The position numbers were made by a program, and so were the translations under genes. This document shows positions 44,893 to 54,201 of a DNA stretch of 64,000 nucleotides, one piece after another. The notes under the pieces are model-generated. The model saw only the letters and a program-made list of their open reading frames with translations, was not told the DNA's origin and did not search any database. Origin of the DNA: Qipengyuania soli (GTDB lineage: Bacteria > Pseudomonadota > Alphaproteobacteria > Sphingomonadales > Sphingomonadaceae); NCBI RefSeq assembly GCF_015529805.1, contig NZ_CP064654.1, forward strand, positions 1,364,001-1,428,000, written 5' to 3'. The first letter of the stretch is position 1. Every line of letters starts with the position of its first letter.

Positions 44893-47672
44893 CGCTTAGG
44901 TGAGATGCCGTAGCGCTGGTAGCGTATGGCAATGTCGGGCGACAGGCGCAGGGCATGCTCGATGTCCTTCCTCCCATCGGCCTGGCCCGTCCCCAGTCGG
45001 ATGATGCCGCGCAAATAGAGGCTCGCTGCCTGTTCGGGCTGCTTGCGCAGTGCTGCTTCGAGGTCGTCCAGCGCATCATCTTCGCGACCCAGGCGATGGA
45101 ACAGCAGGGCTCTGCTATCGAGAGCGGCAGCGCTGTACCCGCCCGCCTTCACTGCCTTGTCGCAAAGCTGCTCACCGTCCGCCACGCGGTAATTCCAGGT
45201 ACCCATGAACCAGCACTGCGAATTGAGGACCAGTTCATCGCCGGGGCGATCCTTGAGCACTTCCTCGAGCATCTTCCAGGCTTCCTCGACACGTCCGGTC
45301 GGGCCGGCGATCTCGGCGAATACCTGCGCAAGGGAGGAACGGTCATCACCACTTACGTCGATAGCATCGAGTACCGCGAGCCCTTCTTCGGGCCGTCCGG
45401 CGACCGACAGGGCGTTCGCATACGCCGTGCCGTGGGCGAGGTCGCCGGTCAGGTCGTAGGCGGTTTCGGCGGCGAGGACCGCCTCGTCATAACGACCGGC
45501 ATCGGTGAGGATTTCGGCGCGTGTGGAATAGGCCAGCGCAGTGCCGTCGATATCGATCGCCCTGTCGATGTCGGAAAGCGCCGCATCGTAGTCGCGCGCC
45601 ATGGTGTAAAGGGCACCGCGCAACATGTAGTAGTTGCTCTCCTCCGGCATCAGTTTGACGAGCGCATCAGCCCCTTCCCGCAGACTCGCAACGCGCTGGG
45701 CAATTTCCTTGTCGTCGAATTCCCAATAGCGGCGCGGGGAAGCGATCTTCACCTCGGGGTCGGCGCTAGCCAGCGCGCGCATCGCAGCCTTCTCGGCAGG
45801 AATGTCCGTGGCCGGAATTTCGACCGGCACGAAACTGGACGAATCCTTCACCTTTACCACGCCCTTGTCGAGCGACAGCGAACGTTCAAACCTGGTGCCG
45901 GCAATCGTCCGAGGCGCGAGGTTGCCAGTGCCCGTCACGCTCGCGCCTGCGCCGCTTTCAGGCAGGATGATGACCGCTTCCTCGGCAGAGGTCATCGGGC
46001 CTCCCACCTTGTAGGGCACGTTCCGCCATGCCGCCCTCGCGCGGTCCGGGTCGAACGCCCAGTTGGTCGACGCGGTGTAGATCTTGAAGGTCGCCGCATC
46101 CTGGTCGATCTTGAACGAGTCGCTCAGGATGCCCTTCGCCTTCAGTCTTCCGGTCCCGGTTGAGGGGTCGTAAGAGAAAGCGGCATCGTAGACGACGCTG
46201 TCGAGCACATCCTCCATGTACTTCTGGGCATAGGCGATGGCGATCTTTGGATCGCTTTCGCTCGCCCTCGCCCGCATTTGCGCGCCGAGCACGCCATGCG
46301 TTTCCACGTCGATTTCATAGAGTCCGGGAAGATCGACGCCGCGAGTGAAGTCGTAGGTGATGCGCATGATCCGGTCAGGCACGGTCGGCCAGCGCTGCTC
46401 CATCCGCACAAGTTCCGAACCGTCTGCGCGGATCGGCAGGGCATAGACGAAGTTCGGCACCTCGCGCAGCGTGTCGAGGCGCGCACCTGCGCTTGTACCG
46501 TCGAGCCAGTAATCCTCGCCATCGACCTTCGCGCGAACGATGACGTGGTCAAAAGCGCCGGGCAGCGGCTGCCATGCCGAAACCGCGTCGCCATTGGTGG
46601 CATTGACCATCACCGCCTCGGCATCGACTCCCAGCTCGCGCAGCATGGCAAGCAGCAGCAGGGTCTTGGCCTTGCAGTCGCCGTAACGCAGGGTCCAGGT
46701 TTCTTCCGGCGTTTGGGGCAGGTAATTGCCGCCATCCATCCCGTTCATGAGGTAGTTGACCTCGTCCTGCACACTCTGGAGGGCAAGCGCCACCCGTTCC
46801 AGGGGTACGGAGGTGGCAGACCGGATCCGTGCGACCTCCTTCGCCAGCGGCGAGCCCGGTACGATCGCACCATCGGTCCGGTAGTGTGGAGCCATGACGG
46901 CAGCCACATCGGACCAACTGGCAAAGCTTCCCGCCATGATCGCCGGTGTCAGCTGGAAACGCCCTGGCGCGTCGGTGGGCATCTCGATGGGCTGGGCGAT
47001 AGGTAGCATCACTTCGATAGTCTCGAAGCCCTTTGCCCTGGTAACGGTGGGCTGCGGCGCCCCGCCAAGAGTGGCGTGAGTGATGTGGGCCGATTCCGGC
47101 CATGAGATGCGCAACCGCCCGAAACCAAGGCGTGTGGGTTCAGCGGTCAGCGCCTCGGTCGCCTGCATCGATCCAGCCAGCGCCTGATCGCGACTGGTGG
47201 TAGTGCTGGAGAATCTCAGCACGTCGCCGACCTTGATGCCGGGAATCTTGAACAATGCCGTGAGCGCGCCGTTCACCGTACGCCGCTCGAGCTCGGTCTC
47301 GCGGCGGATGATCTCGGGGCGCACGCCCTGCGCCACCAGGTCGATGATCTTGCCGTCGCGCAGTATCTGCAGGCGATGGATCGTCAGGTCGCCCTTGTCG
47401 GGAAGCCAGCCGAACTGCACCGTACCGAGGCGGGCGAGCACTTCTGTATTGCGCACGTCGTAAGCGATATCGGTGTATCGGCTGACCACGCCGTCTTCGA
47501 GCCGTAGCTGGCGGTCGAAGACCACGACTTCCTGCTTCTTGGCCAGGGCCGTGTCGAAATCGAACGGGGCCACCCACGCCGGGGCCTCCGCAAACCTGAC
47601 TTCCTCGCCAGCAAGGGCGGGTACTGAAATGAAGGCAAGCGGCGCGACCGCAAGCAGGAAACCGGCTCTCAC
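44889..47672 (-). CDS. DUF3857/transglutaminase/TPR periplasmic protein
   Basis: 927 residues. Signal peptide (GTG start 47672, ends LAGEE), DUF3857 in the first 250 residues, transglutaminase-like core with YGDCKAKTLLLLAMLRELGVD (catalytic Cys) and the FDHVIV histidine, then from about residue 660 TPR-like repeats. Role unknown; likely protein or peptide handling in the periplasm. 201 bases parted from divergent purB. Confidence 0.88.
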   Translation of the reverse strand: MRAGFLLAVAPLAFISVPALAGEEVRFAEAPAWVAPFDFDTALAKKQEVVVFDRQLRLEDGVVSRYTDIAYDVRNTEVLARLGTVQFGWLPDKGDLTIHRLQILRDGKIIDLVAQGVRPEIIRRETELERRTVNGALTALFKIPGIKVGDVLRFSSTTTSRDQALAGSMQATEALTAEPTRLGFGRLRISWPESAHITHATLGGAPQPTVTRAKGFETIEVMLPIAQPIEMPTDAPGRFQLTPAIMAGSFASWSDVAAVMAPHYRTDGAIVPGSPLAKEVARIRSATSVPLERVALALQSVQDEVNYLMNGMDGGNYLPQTPEETWTLRYGDCKAKTLLLLAMLRELGVDAEAVMVNATNGDAVSAWQPLPGAFDHVIVRAKVDGEDYWLDGTSAGARLDTLREVPNFVYALPIRADGSELVRMEQRWPTVPDRIMRITYDFTRGVDLPGLYEIDVETHGVLGAQMRARASESDPKIAIAYAQKYMEDVLDSVVYDAAFSYDPSTGTGRLKAKGILSDSFKIDQDAATFKIYTASTNWAFDPDRARAAWRNVPYKVGGPMTSAEEAVIILPESGAGASVTGTGNLAPRTIAGTRFERSLSLDKGVVKVKDSSSFVPVEIPATDIPAEKAAMRALASADPEVKIASPRRYWEFDDKEIAQRVASLREGADALVKLMPEESNYYMLRGALYTMARDYDAALSDIDRAIDIDGTALAYSTRAEILTDAGRYDEAVLAAETAYDLTGDLAHGTAYANALSVAGRPEEGLAVLDAIDVSGDDRSSLAQVFAEIAGPTGRVEEAWKMLEEVLKDRPGDELVLNSQCWFMGTWNYRVADGEQLCDKAVKAGGYSAAALDSRALLFHRLGREDDALDDLEAALRKQPEQAASLYLRGIIRLGTGQADGRKDIEHALRLSPDIAIRYQRYGISPKR

Positions 47673-47873
47673 AAATGTCTCTCCCAAGACTTTGGAGTGA
47701 GCGTATACCCAAGCTGCGCAGTTGCAATCGGTTTGTCGCTTGTAGAGAGCATTTCGTCGCCATATGCGCACGAGTTCACTCTGGATGGCTGCCCTCTAGC
47801 GGGTTGCGATTTTGCGGCACCGCGCCTAGCGGCAGCGCCAACTCTCTCATCCCGCTCCGGAGTCCCCTGTACC

Positions 47874-49184
47874 ATGGTCCCTCGCTACGCCCGCCCCGAC
47901 ATGACCGCCATCTGGGAGCCGGAAGCGAAGTATCGCATCTGGTTCGAGATCGAGGCGCATGCGACCGAGAAGCTGGGCGAGCTGGGTGTTGTGCCGCCGA
48001 GTGCGGGCAAGGCCTTGTGGGATTGGTGGGCGACCAATCCGAAGATCGATGTCGAGGCGATCGACGAGAAGGAGCGAATCCTCAAGCACGATGTCATCGC
48101 GTTCCTCGACTGGGTCGCGGAACAGGTCGGCCCAGAGGCGCGCTTCATGCACCAGGGCATGACCAGTTCGGACGTGCTCGACACAACGCTGGCCGTGCAG
48201 CTGGCCCAGGCGAGCGACATCCTGCTGGCAGATCTCGACGATCTCCTCGCCGCCATCAAGCGTCGGGCCGAGGAGCACAAGTACACCGCCACCATCGGGC
48301 GCAGCCACGGCATCCATGCCGAACCGGTGACCTTCGGCCTCAAGCTGGCTCAGGCCTATGCCGAATTCGACCGCTGCAAGGCGCGCCTCAAAGCCGCGCG
48401 CGCAGAAATCGCGACCTGCGCGATTTCGGGCGCGGTCGGGACCTTCGCCAACATCGACCCCTCGGTCGAAGAATATGTCGCCGGGAAGATGGGCCTCTCG
48501 GTCGAACCCGTATCGACGCAGGTCATCCCGCGCGACCGCCACGCGATGTACTTTTCTACCCTCGCGGTAATCGCCGGGTCGATCGAACGCCTCGCCATCG
48601 AAATCCGCCACCTCCAGCGCACCGAAGTACTCGAGGCCGAAGAATACTTCGCGCCCGGCCAGAAGGGTTCGTCGGCGATGCCGCACAAGCGCAACCCGAT
48701 CCTGACGGAAAACCTCACCGGCCAGGCGCGCATGATCCGCGCCTATGCCCTCCCCGCGCTGGAAAACGTCGCCCTGTGGCACGAGCGGGACATCAGCCAC
48801 TCCTCGGTCGAACGCTTCATCGGTCCCGATGCGACGATCACGCTCGACTTCGCCCTCGCCCGCCTGACCAACGTGGTCGACAAGCTGCTTGTCTACCCCG
48901 AGCGCATGCAGGCGAACATGGATCGCATGGGCGGCCTTATCCATTCGCAGCGCGTGCTCCTGGCGCTGACACAGGCCGGCAAGACCCGCGACGATGCCTA
49001 TCGCCTGGTCCAGCGCAACGCGATGAAGGTGTGGGAATCGGATGGTCGCCTGATGCTCCTCGACCTGCTCAAGCAGGACGAAGAAGTGACTGCCGCGCTT
49101 TCCGAAAAGGAACTCGAGGAGAAGTTCGACCTCGATTACCACTTCAAGCACGTCGACACGATCTTCGCACGGGTCTTCGGCTAG
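47874..49184 (+). CDS. purB: Adenylosuccinate lyase
   Basis: Two steps of purine synthesis. 436 residues from ATG 47874. GRSHGIHAEP, the signature loop SSAMPHKRNP and the TSSDVLDT segment are present. Longer frames to 47675 are not homologous. Confidence 0.96.
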   Translation: MVPRYARPDMTAIWEPEAKYRIWFEIEAHATEKLGELGVVPPSAGKALWDWWATNPKIDVEAIDEKERILKHDVIAFLDWVAEQVGPEARFMHQGMTSSDVLDTTLAVQLAQASDILLADLDDLLAAIKRRAEEHKYTATIGRSHGIHAEPVTFGLKLAQAYAEFDRCKARLKAARAEIATCAISGAVGTFANIDPSVEEYVAGKMGLSVEPVSTQVIPRDRHAMYFSTLAVIAGSIERLAIEIRHLQRTEVLEAEEYFAPGQKGSSAMPHKRNPILTENLTGQARMIRAYALPALENVALWHERDISHSSVERFIGPDATITLDFALARLTNVVDKLLVYPERMQANMDRMGGLIHSQRVLLALTQAGKTRDDAYRLVQRNAMKVWESDGRLMLLDLLKQDEEVTAALSEKELEEKFDLDYHFKHVDTIFARVFG

Positions 49185-49244
49185 ACGCGAGCGCTTCCCG
49201 GGCCTAGCAAGACGCAAAAGGGCAAAAGGGGAGCTCGAGAAACA

Positions 49245-49574
49245 ATGCAGATCATTCGCACGGTCGTCTGGGTCCTGGTGCTGTTCGCACTTCTGGCATT
49301 CAGCTTCTTCAACTGGAAGCCGGTCGAGGTCCAACTGTGGTCGAACCTCGTGCTCGAGACCAAGCTGCCCGCGCTCGTCGTGATCTCTTTCCTCCTGGGC
49401 CTCTTGCCGATGTGGCTGATCCACCGCGCGAACAAGTGGCGCATGACCCGCCGGGTCAACGCTCTGGAAGCGGCGACGACGCGGCTTGCGACGCCCAAGG
49501 AACCCATCCCCACGCCGACCCCCACCGGCGAACCAGCCAATCCCGTCGAACCGGAACCCGACAAACCCCTATGA
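49245..49574 (+). CDS. lapA: LapA-like DUF1049 membrane protein
   Basis: 109 residues. Two helices (VVWVLVLFALLAFSFFNW and LPALVVISFLLGLLPMWLI) then a Pro/Thr-rich cytoplasmic tail. In E. coli LapA works with LapB in LPS control; no lapB here. Overlaps pyrF by ATGA. Confidence 0.85.
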   Translation: MQIIRTVVWVLVLFALLAFSFFNWKPVEVQLWSNLVLETKLPALVVISFLLGLLPMWLIHRANKWRMTRRVNALEAATTRLATPKEPIPTPTPTGEPANPVEPEPDKPL

Positions 49575-50245
49575 GCAACCCGATCTATCTCGCCCTCGAC
49601 GTTCCCCGCCTGCGCGATGGCATTGACCTCGCGAAGAAGGTCAAGGGCCACGTCGGCGGCATCAAGCTGGGTCTCGAATTCTTCTGCGCCCACGGTGCGC
49701 ACGGCGTTCACATGATCGGCCAGATCGGGCTGCCGATCTTCCTCGACCTCAAGCTCTACGACATACCCAACACCGTGGCCGGCGCGATGTACGCCATCCA
49801 CCAGCTCGAACCTTCGATCGTGACAGTCCATGCCAGCGGCGGTCGTGCGATGCTGGAAGATGCCAAGGCGGCGGCGGGTGAGAATACCAAGGTAGTCGGC
49901 GTCACCATGCTAACCAGCATGGACCAGCGCGACCTCGAACGGACGGGCGTGTCTGGTTCGGCCCATGACCATGTGCTGCGCCTTGCGGAACTGTCCCACG
50001 ATGCCGGGCTCGACGGAATCGTATGCTCGGGACACGAGGTGAAGGCGGTTCACGACCAATGGAAGGACGGCTATTTCGTCGTCCCAGGCCTGCGTCCCGC
50101 AGGCAGCGCCGTCGGCGACCAGAAGCGCGTCGTCACCCCGCGCCAGGCGCGCGATGATGGTGCGAGCGTGCTTGTCATCGGACGCCCGATCAGCCGGGCA
50201 GATGATCCGGCGAAGGCAGCGCGCGAGATCGAAGCGACCCTCTAA
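49571..50245 (+). CDS. pyrF: Orotidine 5'-phosphate decarboxylase
   Basis: 224 residues. DLKLYDIPNTV holds the catalytic Lys-Asp pair; GRPISRADDP binds phosphate near the end. Last step of UMP synthesis. Followed by ble after 1 base. Confidence 0.96.
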   Translation: MSNPIYLALDVPRLRDGIDLAKKVKGHVGGIKLGLEFFCAHGAHGVHMIGQIGLPIFLDLKLYDIPNTVAGAMYAIHQLEPSIVTVHASGGRAMLEDAKAAAGENTKVVGVTMLTSMDQRDLERTGVSGSAHDHVLRLAELSHDAGLDGIVCSGHEVKAVHDQWKDGYFVVPGLRPAGSAVGDQKRVVTPRQARDDGASVLVIGRPISRADDPAKAAREIEATL

Positions 50246-50246
50246 A

Positions 50247-50609
50247 ATGGCCGATCGCGCCACGCCCAACCTGCCCGCACGCGATTTCGATGCGACGGAG
50301 AAGTTCTACGCAGCGCTCGGCTTCGAGCGGACCTGGCGCGACAATGGCTGGATGATCCTTTGCCGGGGCGACCTGCAGCTCGAATTCTTCCCTTGGCCCG
50401 ACTTCGATCCGGCGACGAGTTCCTTTGGCTCGTGCTTGCGCGTCGACGACTTTGCCGGCTTGATGGAAGCTGTGGTCGCCGCGGGGATTCCCAATACCCG
50501 CCAAGGCTTTCCGCGGTATCACCCGCCCCAGCGGGAGGCGAGCGGCCTCGAAATCGCCTATCTGATCGACCCGGACTGCTCATTGTTGCGGCTCATCCAG
50601 AACCCCTGA
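50247..50609 (+). CDS. ble: Bleomycin-binding (Ble/VOC) resistance protein homologue
   Basis: 120 residues, vicinal-oxygen-chelate fold. PNLPARDFDATEKFYAALGF at the start and a C-terminal PDCSLLRLIQNP are the family ends seen in transposon-borne bleomycin resistance proteins. Starts 1 base after pyrF and ends 2 bases before trpF. No mobile element around it, so it is a chromosomal gene; resistance has to be shown. Confidence 0.85.
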   Translation: MADRATPNLPARDFDATEKFYAALGFERTWRDNGWMILCRGDLQLEFFPWPDFDPATSSFGSCLRVDDFAGLMEAVVAAGIPNTRQGFPRYHPPQREASGLEIAYLIDPDCSLLRLIQNP

Positions 50610-50611
50610 TC

Positions 50612-51247
50612 GTGTCGGCCCAGATCAAGATTTGCGGCGTGACGACGACCGAGGCACTCGAAGCAGCCATCGGCGCGGGCGCGAGCTATGTCGGCCTGAA
50701 CTTCTATCCCCCAAGCCCCCGCTTCGCCGATGCCGAGACAGCAGGCCTGCTGGGCAGGACGGCGAGTGGTCGCATCCCGCTTGTCGGCGTCTTCGTCGAT
50801 CCGACCGATGAGGAAATCGAGGCCGCAGTCGCGCATGCCGATCTCGCCGCTCTCCAGCTCAACCGGACGACAGCCTTGCGCCGGCTACGGATCAGGGAGC
50901 GTTTCGGCCTGCCAGTGTGGGCCGTGATCGAGGTCGAGTCCCACCTCGACACTCTGGCCGTCAATCACATCGATGCGGCCGATTTCATGCTCTGGGACGC
51001 AAAGACTCCCAAGGGAAGCGCGCTGCCCGGCGGGATGGGACATTCGTTCGACTGGTCGCTGATCGCGTCCGTCACTCCCCCTCTGCCTTGGGGCCTGGCT
51101 GGTGGATTGGATCCGCAGAATGTGGCCGAGGCGATCGCGGCGACCGGAGCGCCGCTGGTCGACACGGCGAGCGGCGTCGAGCGCGCGCCGGGCGTCAAGG
51201 ATGCGGCCCTCATCCGTGCCTTTTGCATGGCGGCGCGAGCCGCATAG
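50612..51247 (+). CDS. trpF: Phosphoribosylanthranilate isomerase
   Basis: Third step of tryptophan synthesis. 211 residues from a GTG. KICGVTT, VGLNFYPPSPRF, GVFV and PLPWGLAGGLDPQNV belong to the (beta-alpha)8 barrel. Ends at a terminator; trpB follows 760 bases later. Confidence 0.95.
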   Translation: MSAQIKICGVTTTEALEAAIGAGASYVGLNFYPPSPRFADAETAGLLGRTASGRIPLVGVFVDPTDEEIEAAVAHADLAALQLNRTTALRRLRIRERFGLPVWAVIEVESHLDTLAVNHIDAADFMLWDAKTPKGSALPGGMGHSFDWSLIASVTPPLPWGLAGGLDPQNVAEAIAATGAPLVDTASGVERAPGVKDAALIRAFCMAARAA

Positions 51248-51248
51248 A

Positions 51249-51275
51249 AAAAGGGCGGCCCCGCAGGACCGCCCT
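51249..51275. terminator. Terminator after trpF
   Basis: 27 bases identical with 37403-37429; AGGGCGG/CCGCCCT stem, starting 1 base after the trpF stop. It serves trpF and, from the other side, the convergent outer-membrane protein gene. Confidence 0.85.
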
Positions 51276-51298
51276 TCCCTGTTCGATCTTGCGAAGGA

Positions 51299-51745
51299 TC
51301 AGAAGGTGAGACCGAGGCCGACGGCAGCGGTGTTCACGTCGACGACGTCGTCGAAGAAGTGACGGTACTCAACCTTGAGGTAGGCAGCCGAGCCCAGCTT
51401 GTGCTGGTAGCCGGCACCGGCGTGGAAGGCGTCGCCGTCACCGAAGCTGTAGCCAGCGGTGCCGTAGATCTTGCCGGCGGTGCCGACCTTGGCGCCCAGA
51501 CGACCGGTCGCGCCCCAGACGATGTCCGAACCGTCGACGAGAATCTTGTCGGCCGAACCTTCGACGCCGAAGAATGCGGTGGTGCCGAGGTCGAAATCGT
51601 GACCGGCAGCAACGCCGAGAACTGCTTCTTCCTGGCCCGCAGCCCAGGCGATGCCGCCACGGACTTCGGCGCGGCTTTCATTGGCCTGCGCGGGGACGGC
51701 GACGGCTGCAACTGCAACGGCGCCAAGCAGAGCGATCTTACGCAT
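51299..51745 (-). CDS. Outer-membrane beta-barrel protein (opacity-type)
   Basis: 148 residues. Signal peptide (MRKIALLGAVAVAAVAVPAQA), then alternating short strands (GTAGKIYGTAGYSFG, YLKVEYRHFFDD) that end in GLGLTF with the C-terminal phenylalanine typical of barrels. Sits on the minus strand between trpF and trpB and has an A+T-rich upstream region. Confidence 0.82.
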   Translation of the reverse strand: MRKIALLGAVAVAAVAVPAQANESRAEVRGGIAWAAGQEEAVLGVAAGHDFDLGTTAFFGVEGSADKILVDGSDIVWGATGRLGAKVGTAGKIYGTAGYSFGDGDAFHAGAGYQHKLGSAAYLKVEYRHFFDDVVDVNTAAVGLGLTF

Positions 51746-52010
51746 AAACTTATTATCCTTTGTTTTTCACAGCGGGAATGCTCCCGTCTGGTGCACATAA
51801 TTTGATATCCCCGCCTTAGGTCGGCAATACACAAATGTAATAATGCAACGCATGAAATGTTACTTGTTGCGTGAAGGTGACAGTTCCTGAACACCAGCTT
51901 TCCATTTGATAAACAAATGTGAAAGGATCGGCCGGGCGAACCCTGCCTATCCTGGTTCAGACGACAGCTTGCTGGACAAGCGGACCCGCTTTTGCGAAGC
52001 GCCACGGCCG
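51746..52010. other. A+T-rich region upstream of the OMP and trpB genes
   Basis: 265 bases, divergent promoters for the OMP gene and trpB. The half next to the OMP gene is much richer in A+T than the surroundings. The OMP ribosome-binding site is AAAGGA, nine bases upstream of ATG. A trpB -35/-10 pair was not obvious. Confidence 0.5.
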
Positions 52011-53225
52011 ATGGACACCAAAGCCAATTCCTACCGCACCATGCCCGACGAACGCGGGCATTTCGGCGACTACGGCGGGCGCTATGTCGCCGAGACGCTG
52101 ATGCCGCTGATCCTCGACCTCGAGCGCGAATACCGCGCCGCGCAGGCCGATCCGGCATTCCAGGCGCAGTTCGACGACCTGCTCGAACACTATGTCGGCC
52201 GCCCGAGCCCGCTCTATTTCGCCGAGCGGCTTACGGAAGAGTTGGGCGGCGCGCAGGTCTGGTTCAAGCGCGACGAGCTCAACCACACGGGCGCGCACAA
52301 AATCAACAATTGCATCGGGCAGATCCTGCTCGCCATGCGCATGGGCAAGACCCGCATCATTGCCGAGACCGGCGCGGGCCAGCACGGCGTCGCCACCGCC
52401 ACGGTCTGCGCGCGCTTCGGCCTGCCCTGCACCATCTTCATGGGCGCGACCGACGTTGCCCGCCAGCAGCCCAATGTCTTCCGCATGAAGCTGCTCGGCG
52501 CAGAGGTCGTTCCGGTCACCGCCGGGGCCGCCACGCTTAAGGACGCGATGAACGAGGCGCTCCGCTACTGGGTCGCGAACGTCCACGACACCTTCTACAT
52601 CATCGGCACCGCTGCGGGCCCGCACCCCTATCCCGAGCTCGTCCGCGACTTCCAGAGCGTGATCGGCAAGGAGGCCCGCGCGCAGATGCTCAGCCGCATC
52701 GACCGCCTGCCTGACCTGCTGGTTGCAGCGATCGGGGGCGGCTCGAACGCGCTCGGTCTGTTCCACCCCTTCCTCGACGATCCCGACGTGCGCATGCTCG
52801 GAGTCGAAGCGGCGGGCTACGGCCTCGACGGCGACCAACACGCCGCGAGCCTGCTCGGCGGATTTCCGGGCATCCTCCACGGCAACAAGACATACCTGCT
52901 GCAGGACGAGGACGGCCAGATCACCGAAGGCCACTCGATCAGTGCGGGGCTCGACTATCCCGGGATCGGGCCGGAGCACGCCTGGCTCAAGGACATGGGC
53001 CGCGTCGAATACACCGCCGCGACCGACGAAGAGGCGCTCGACGCCTTCCAGCTCCTCTGCCGCACCGAGGGCATCATCCCCGCATTGGAGCCGAGCCACG
53101 CCATCGCAGCGGTGGCCAAGGTCGCCCCAACCATGCCCAAGGACGCGATCATCCTCGCGAACCTGTGCGGACGCGGCGACAAGGACATCTTCACCGTGGC
53201 CGACAAGCTGGGAGTGGAGATGTGA
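52011..53225 (+). CDS. trpB: Tryptophan synthase beta chain
   Basis: 404 residues. HTGAHKINN with Lys97 as PLP lysine; GGGSNA binds the PLP phosphate. Start MDTKANS at 52011 (a longer frame starts at 51906). Its last bases overlap the next ORF by GTGA. Confidence 0.97.
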   Translation: MDTKANSYRTMPDERGHFGDYGGRYVAETLMPLILDLEREYRAAQADPAFQAQFDDLLEHYVGRPSPLYFAERLTEELGGAQVWFKRDELNHTGAHKINNCIGQILLAMRMGKTRIIAETGAGQHGVATATVCARFGLPCTIFMGATDVARQQPNVFRMKLLGAEVVPVTAGAATLKDAMNEALRYWVANVHDTFYIIGTAAGPHPYPELVRDFQSVIGKEARAQMLSRIDRLPDLLVAAIGGGSNALGLFHPFLDDPDVRMLGVEAAGYGLDGDQHAASLLGGFPGILHGNKTYLLQDEDGQITEGHSISAGLDYPGIGPEHAWLKDMGRVEYTAATDEEALDAFQLLCRTEGIIPALEPSHAIAAVAKVAPTMPKDAIILANLCGRGDKDIFTVADKLGVEM

Positions 53226-53416
53226 CGCGAAACTTCACTGGTTCACTTCTGTTTGGAACGACGATTGCCGCAATCGCGGTTGGCGGGGTCTGGATATTGA
53301 ATGCTGTTCTGACTGAGAACTCCCTAGAAATCGATGCTACCAAGGTGATCATTGATTTCGTATTTCTTACTATCCTTTTGAAGCTCACACGTTGGAAAAC
53401 GAACTTTCTGAAATGA
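53222..53416 (+). CDS. Small A+T-rich membrane ORF between trpB and trpA
   Basis: 64 residues, not recognised. Starts GTG in the trpB stop (GTGA) and ends in the trpA start (ATGA), so it is coupled to both. Two hydrophobic stretches ([23 protein letters not shown] and [14 protein letters not shown]) and a basic end. Base composition is about 45 % GC against about 64 % for neighbours, so it looks recently acquired. Could be a real peptide or a spacer that keeps the reading frame open. Confidence 0.6.
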   Translation: MTRNFTGSLLFGTTIAAIAVGGVWILNAVLTENSLEIDATKVIIDFVFLTILLKLTRWKTNFLK

Positions 53417-54198
53417 CCCGCTTCTCCAACGCTTTCTCAAAGCCCCACCCCGCCCTCGTCTGCTTCATCACTGCGGGCGACGGCGACACGGCGGCCAATC
53501 TCGACGCGCTGGTCGCGGGCGGCGCGGATGTGATCGAGCTGGGCATGCCCTTTACCGATCCGATGGCCGACGGCCCCGCGATCCAGTCGGCGAACCTGCG
53601 CTCGCTCGGTGCCGGTACGACCACCGCCGACGTTTTCCAGATCGCCGCCGATTTCCGCCAGCGGCACCCTGACATCCCGCTGGTGCTGATGGGCTATGCC
53701 AACCCGATGGTTCGGCGTGGCCCCGAGTGGTTTGCACAGGCGTGTACCGACGCAGGCATCGACGGAGTGATCTGCGTCGATATTCCGCCGGAAGAGGACG
53801 ACGCGCTCGGTCCGGCGCTGCGCGACAAGGGGATTTCCCCGATCCGCCTCGCCACCCCTACCACCGATGCCAAGCGTCTTCCGCAGGTGCTCGAGGGGTC
53901 GTCGGGCTTCCTCTACTACGTCTCGGTCGCGGGCATCACCGGCCTCCAGCAAGCCGCGCAGGCCAGCATCGAAGACGCGGTTGCAAGGCTCAAGGCCGCC
54001 ACCGACCTGCCTGTCGCGGTCGGTTTCGGCGTGCGCACACCTGAACAGGCGGGCGAGATTGCCAAGGTTGCCGATGGCGTAGTGGTCGGTTCGGCGTTGG
54101 TCGAGATTGTCGGACGTTACGGCAATGATGCTCCGGCAAAGCTGCGCGAACTCACGGCAGGTCTTGCCAAGGCGGTGCATTCGGCGGCAAGGGGCTAA
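53413..54198 (+). CDS. trpA: Tryptophan synthase alpha chain
   Basis: 261 residues. VIELGMPFTDPMADGP holds the catalytic Glu/Asp pair; GFGVRTPEQAG and a GSALVE segment bind phosphate. ATG 53413 overlaps the small ORF; an in-frame TTG at 53392 is less likely. Confidence 0.97.
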   Translation: MTRFSNAFSKPHPALVCFITAGDGDTAANLDALVAGGADVIELGMPFTDPMADGPAIQSANLRSLGAGTTTADVFQIAADFRQRHPDIPLVLMGYANPMVRRGPEWFAQACTDAGIDGVICVDIPPEEDDALGPALRDKGISPIRLATPTTDAKRLPQVLEGSSGFLYYVSVAGITGLQQAAQASIEDAVARLKAATDLPVAVGFGVRTPEQAGEIAKVADGVVVGSALVEIVGRYGNDAPAKLRELTAGLAKAVHSAARG

Positions 54199-54201
54199 CC
54201 C

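Noticed and set aside
47847-49424. 525-codon minus-strand frame over purB
   Set aside because: Complement of purB and lapA; purB is certain by its signature loop.
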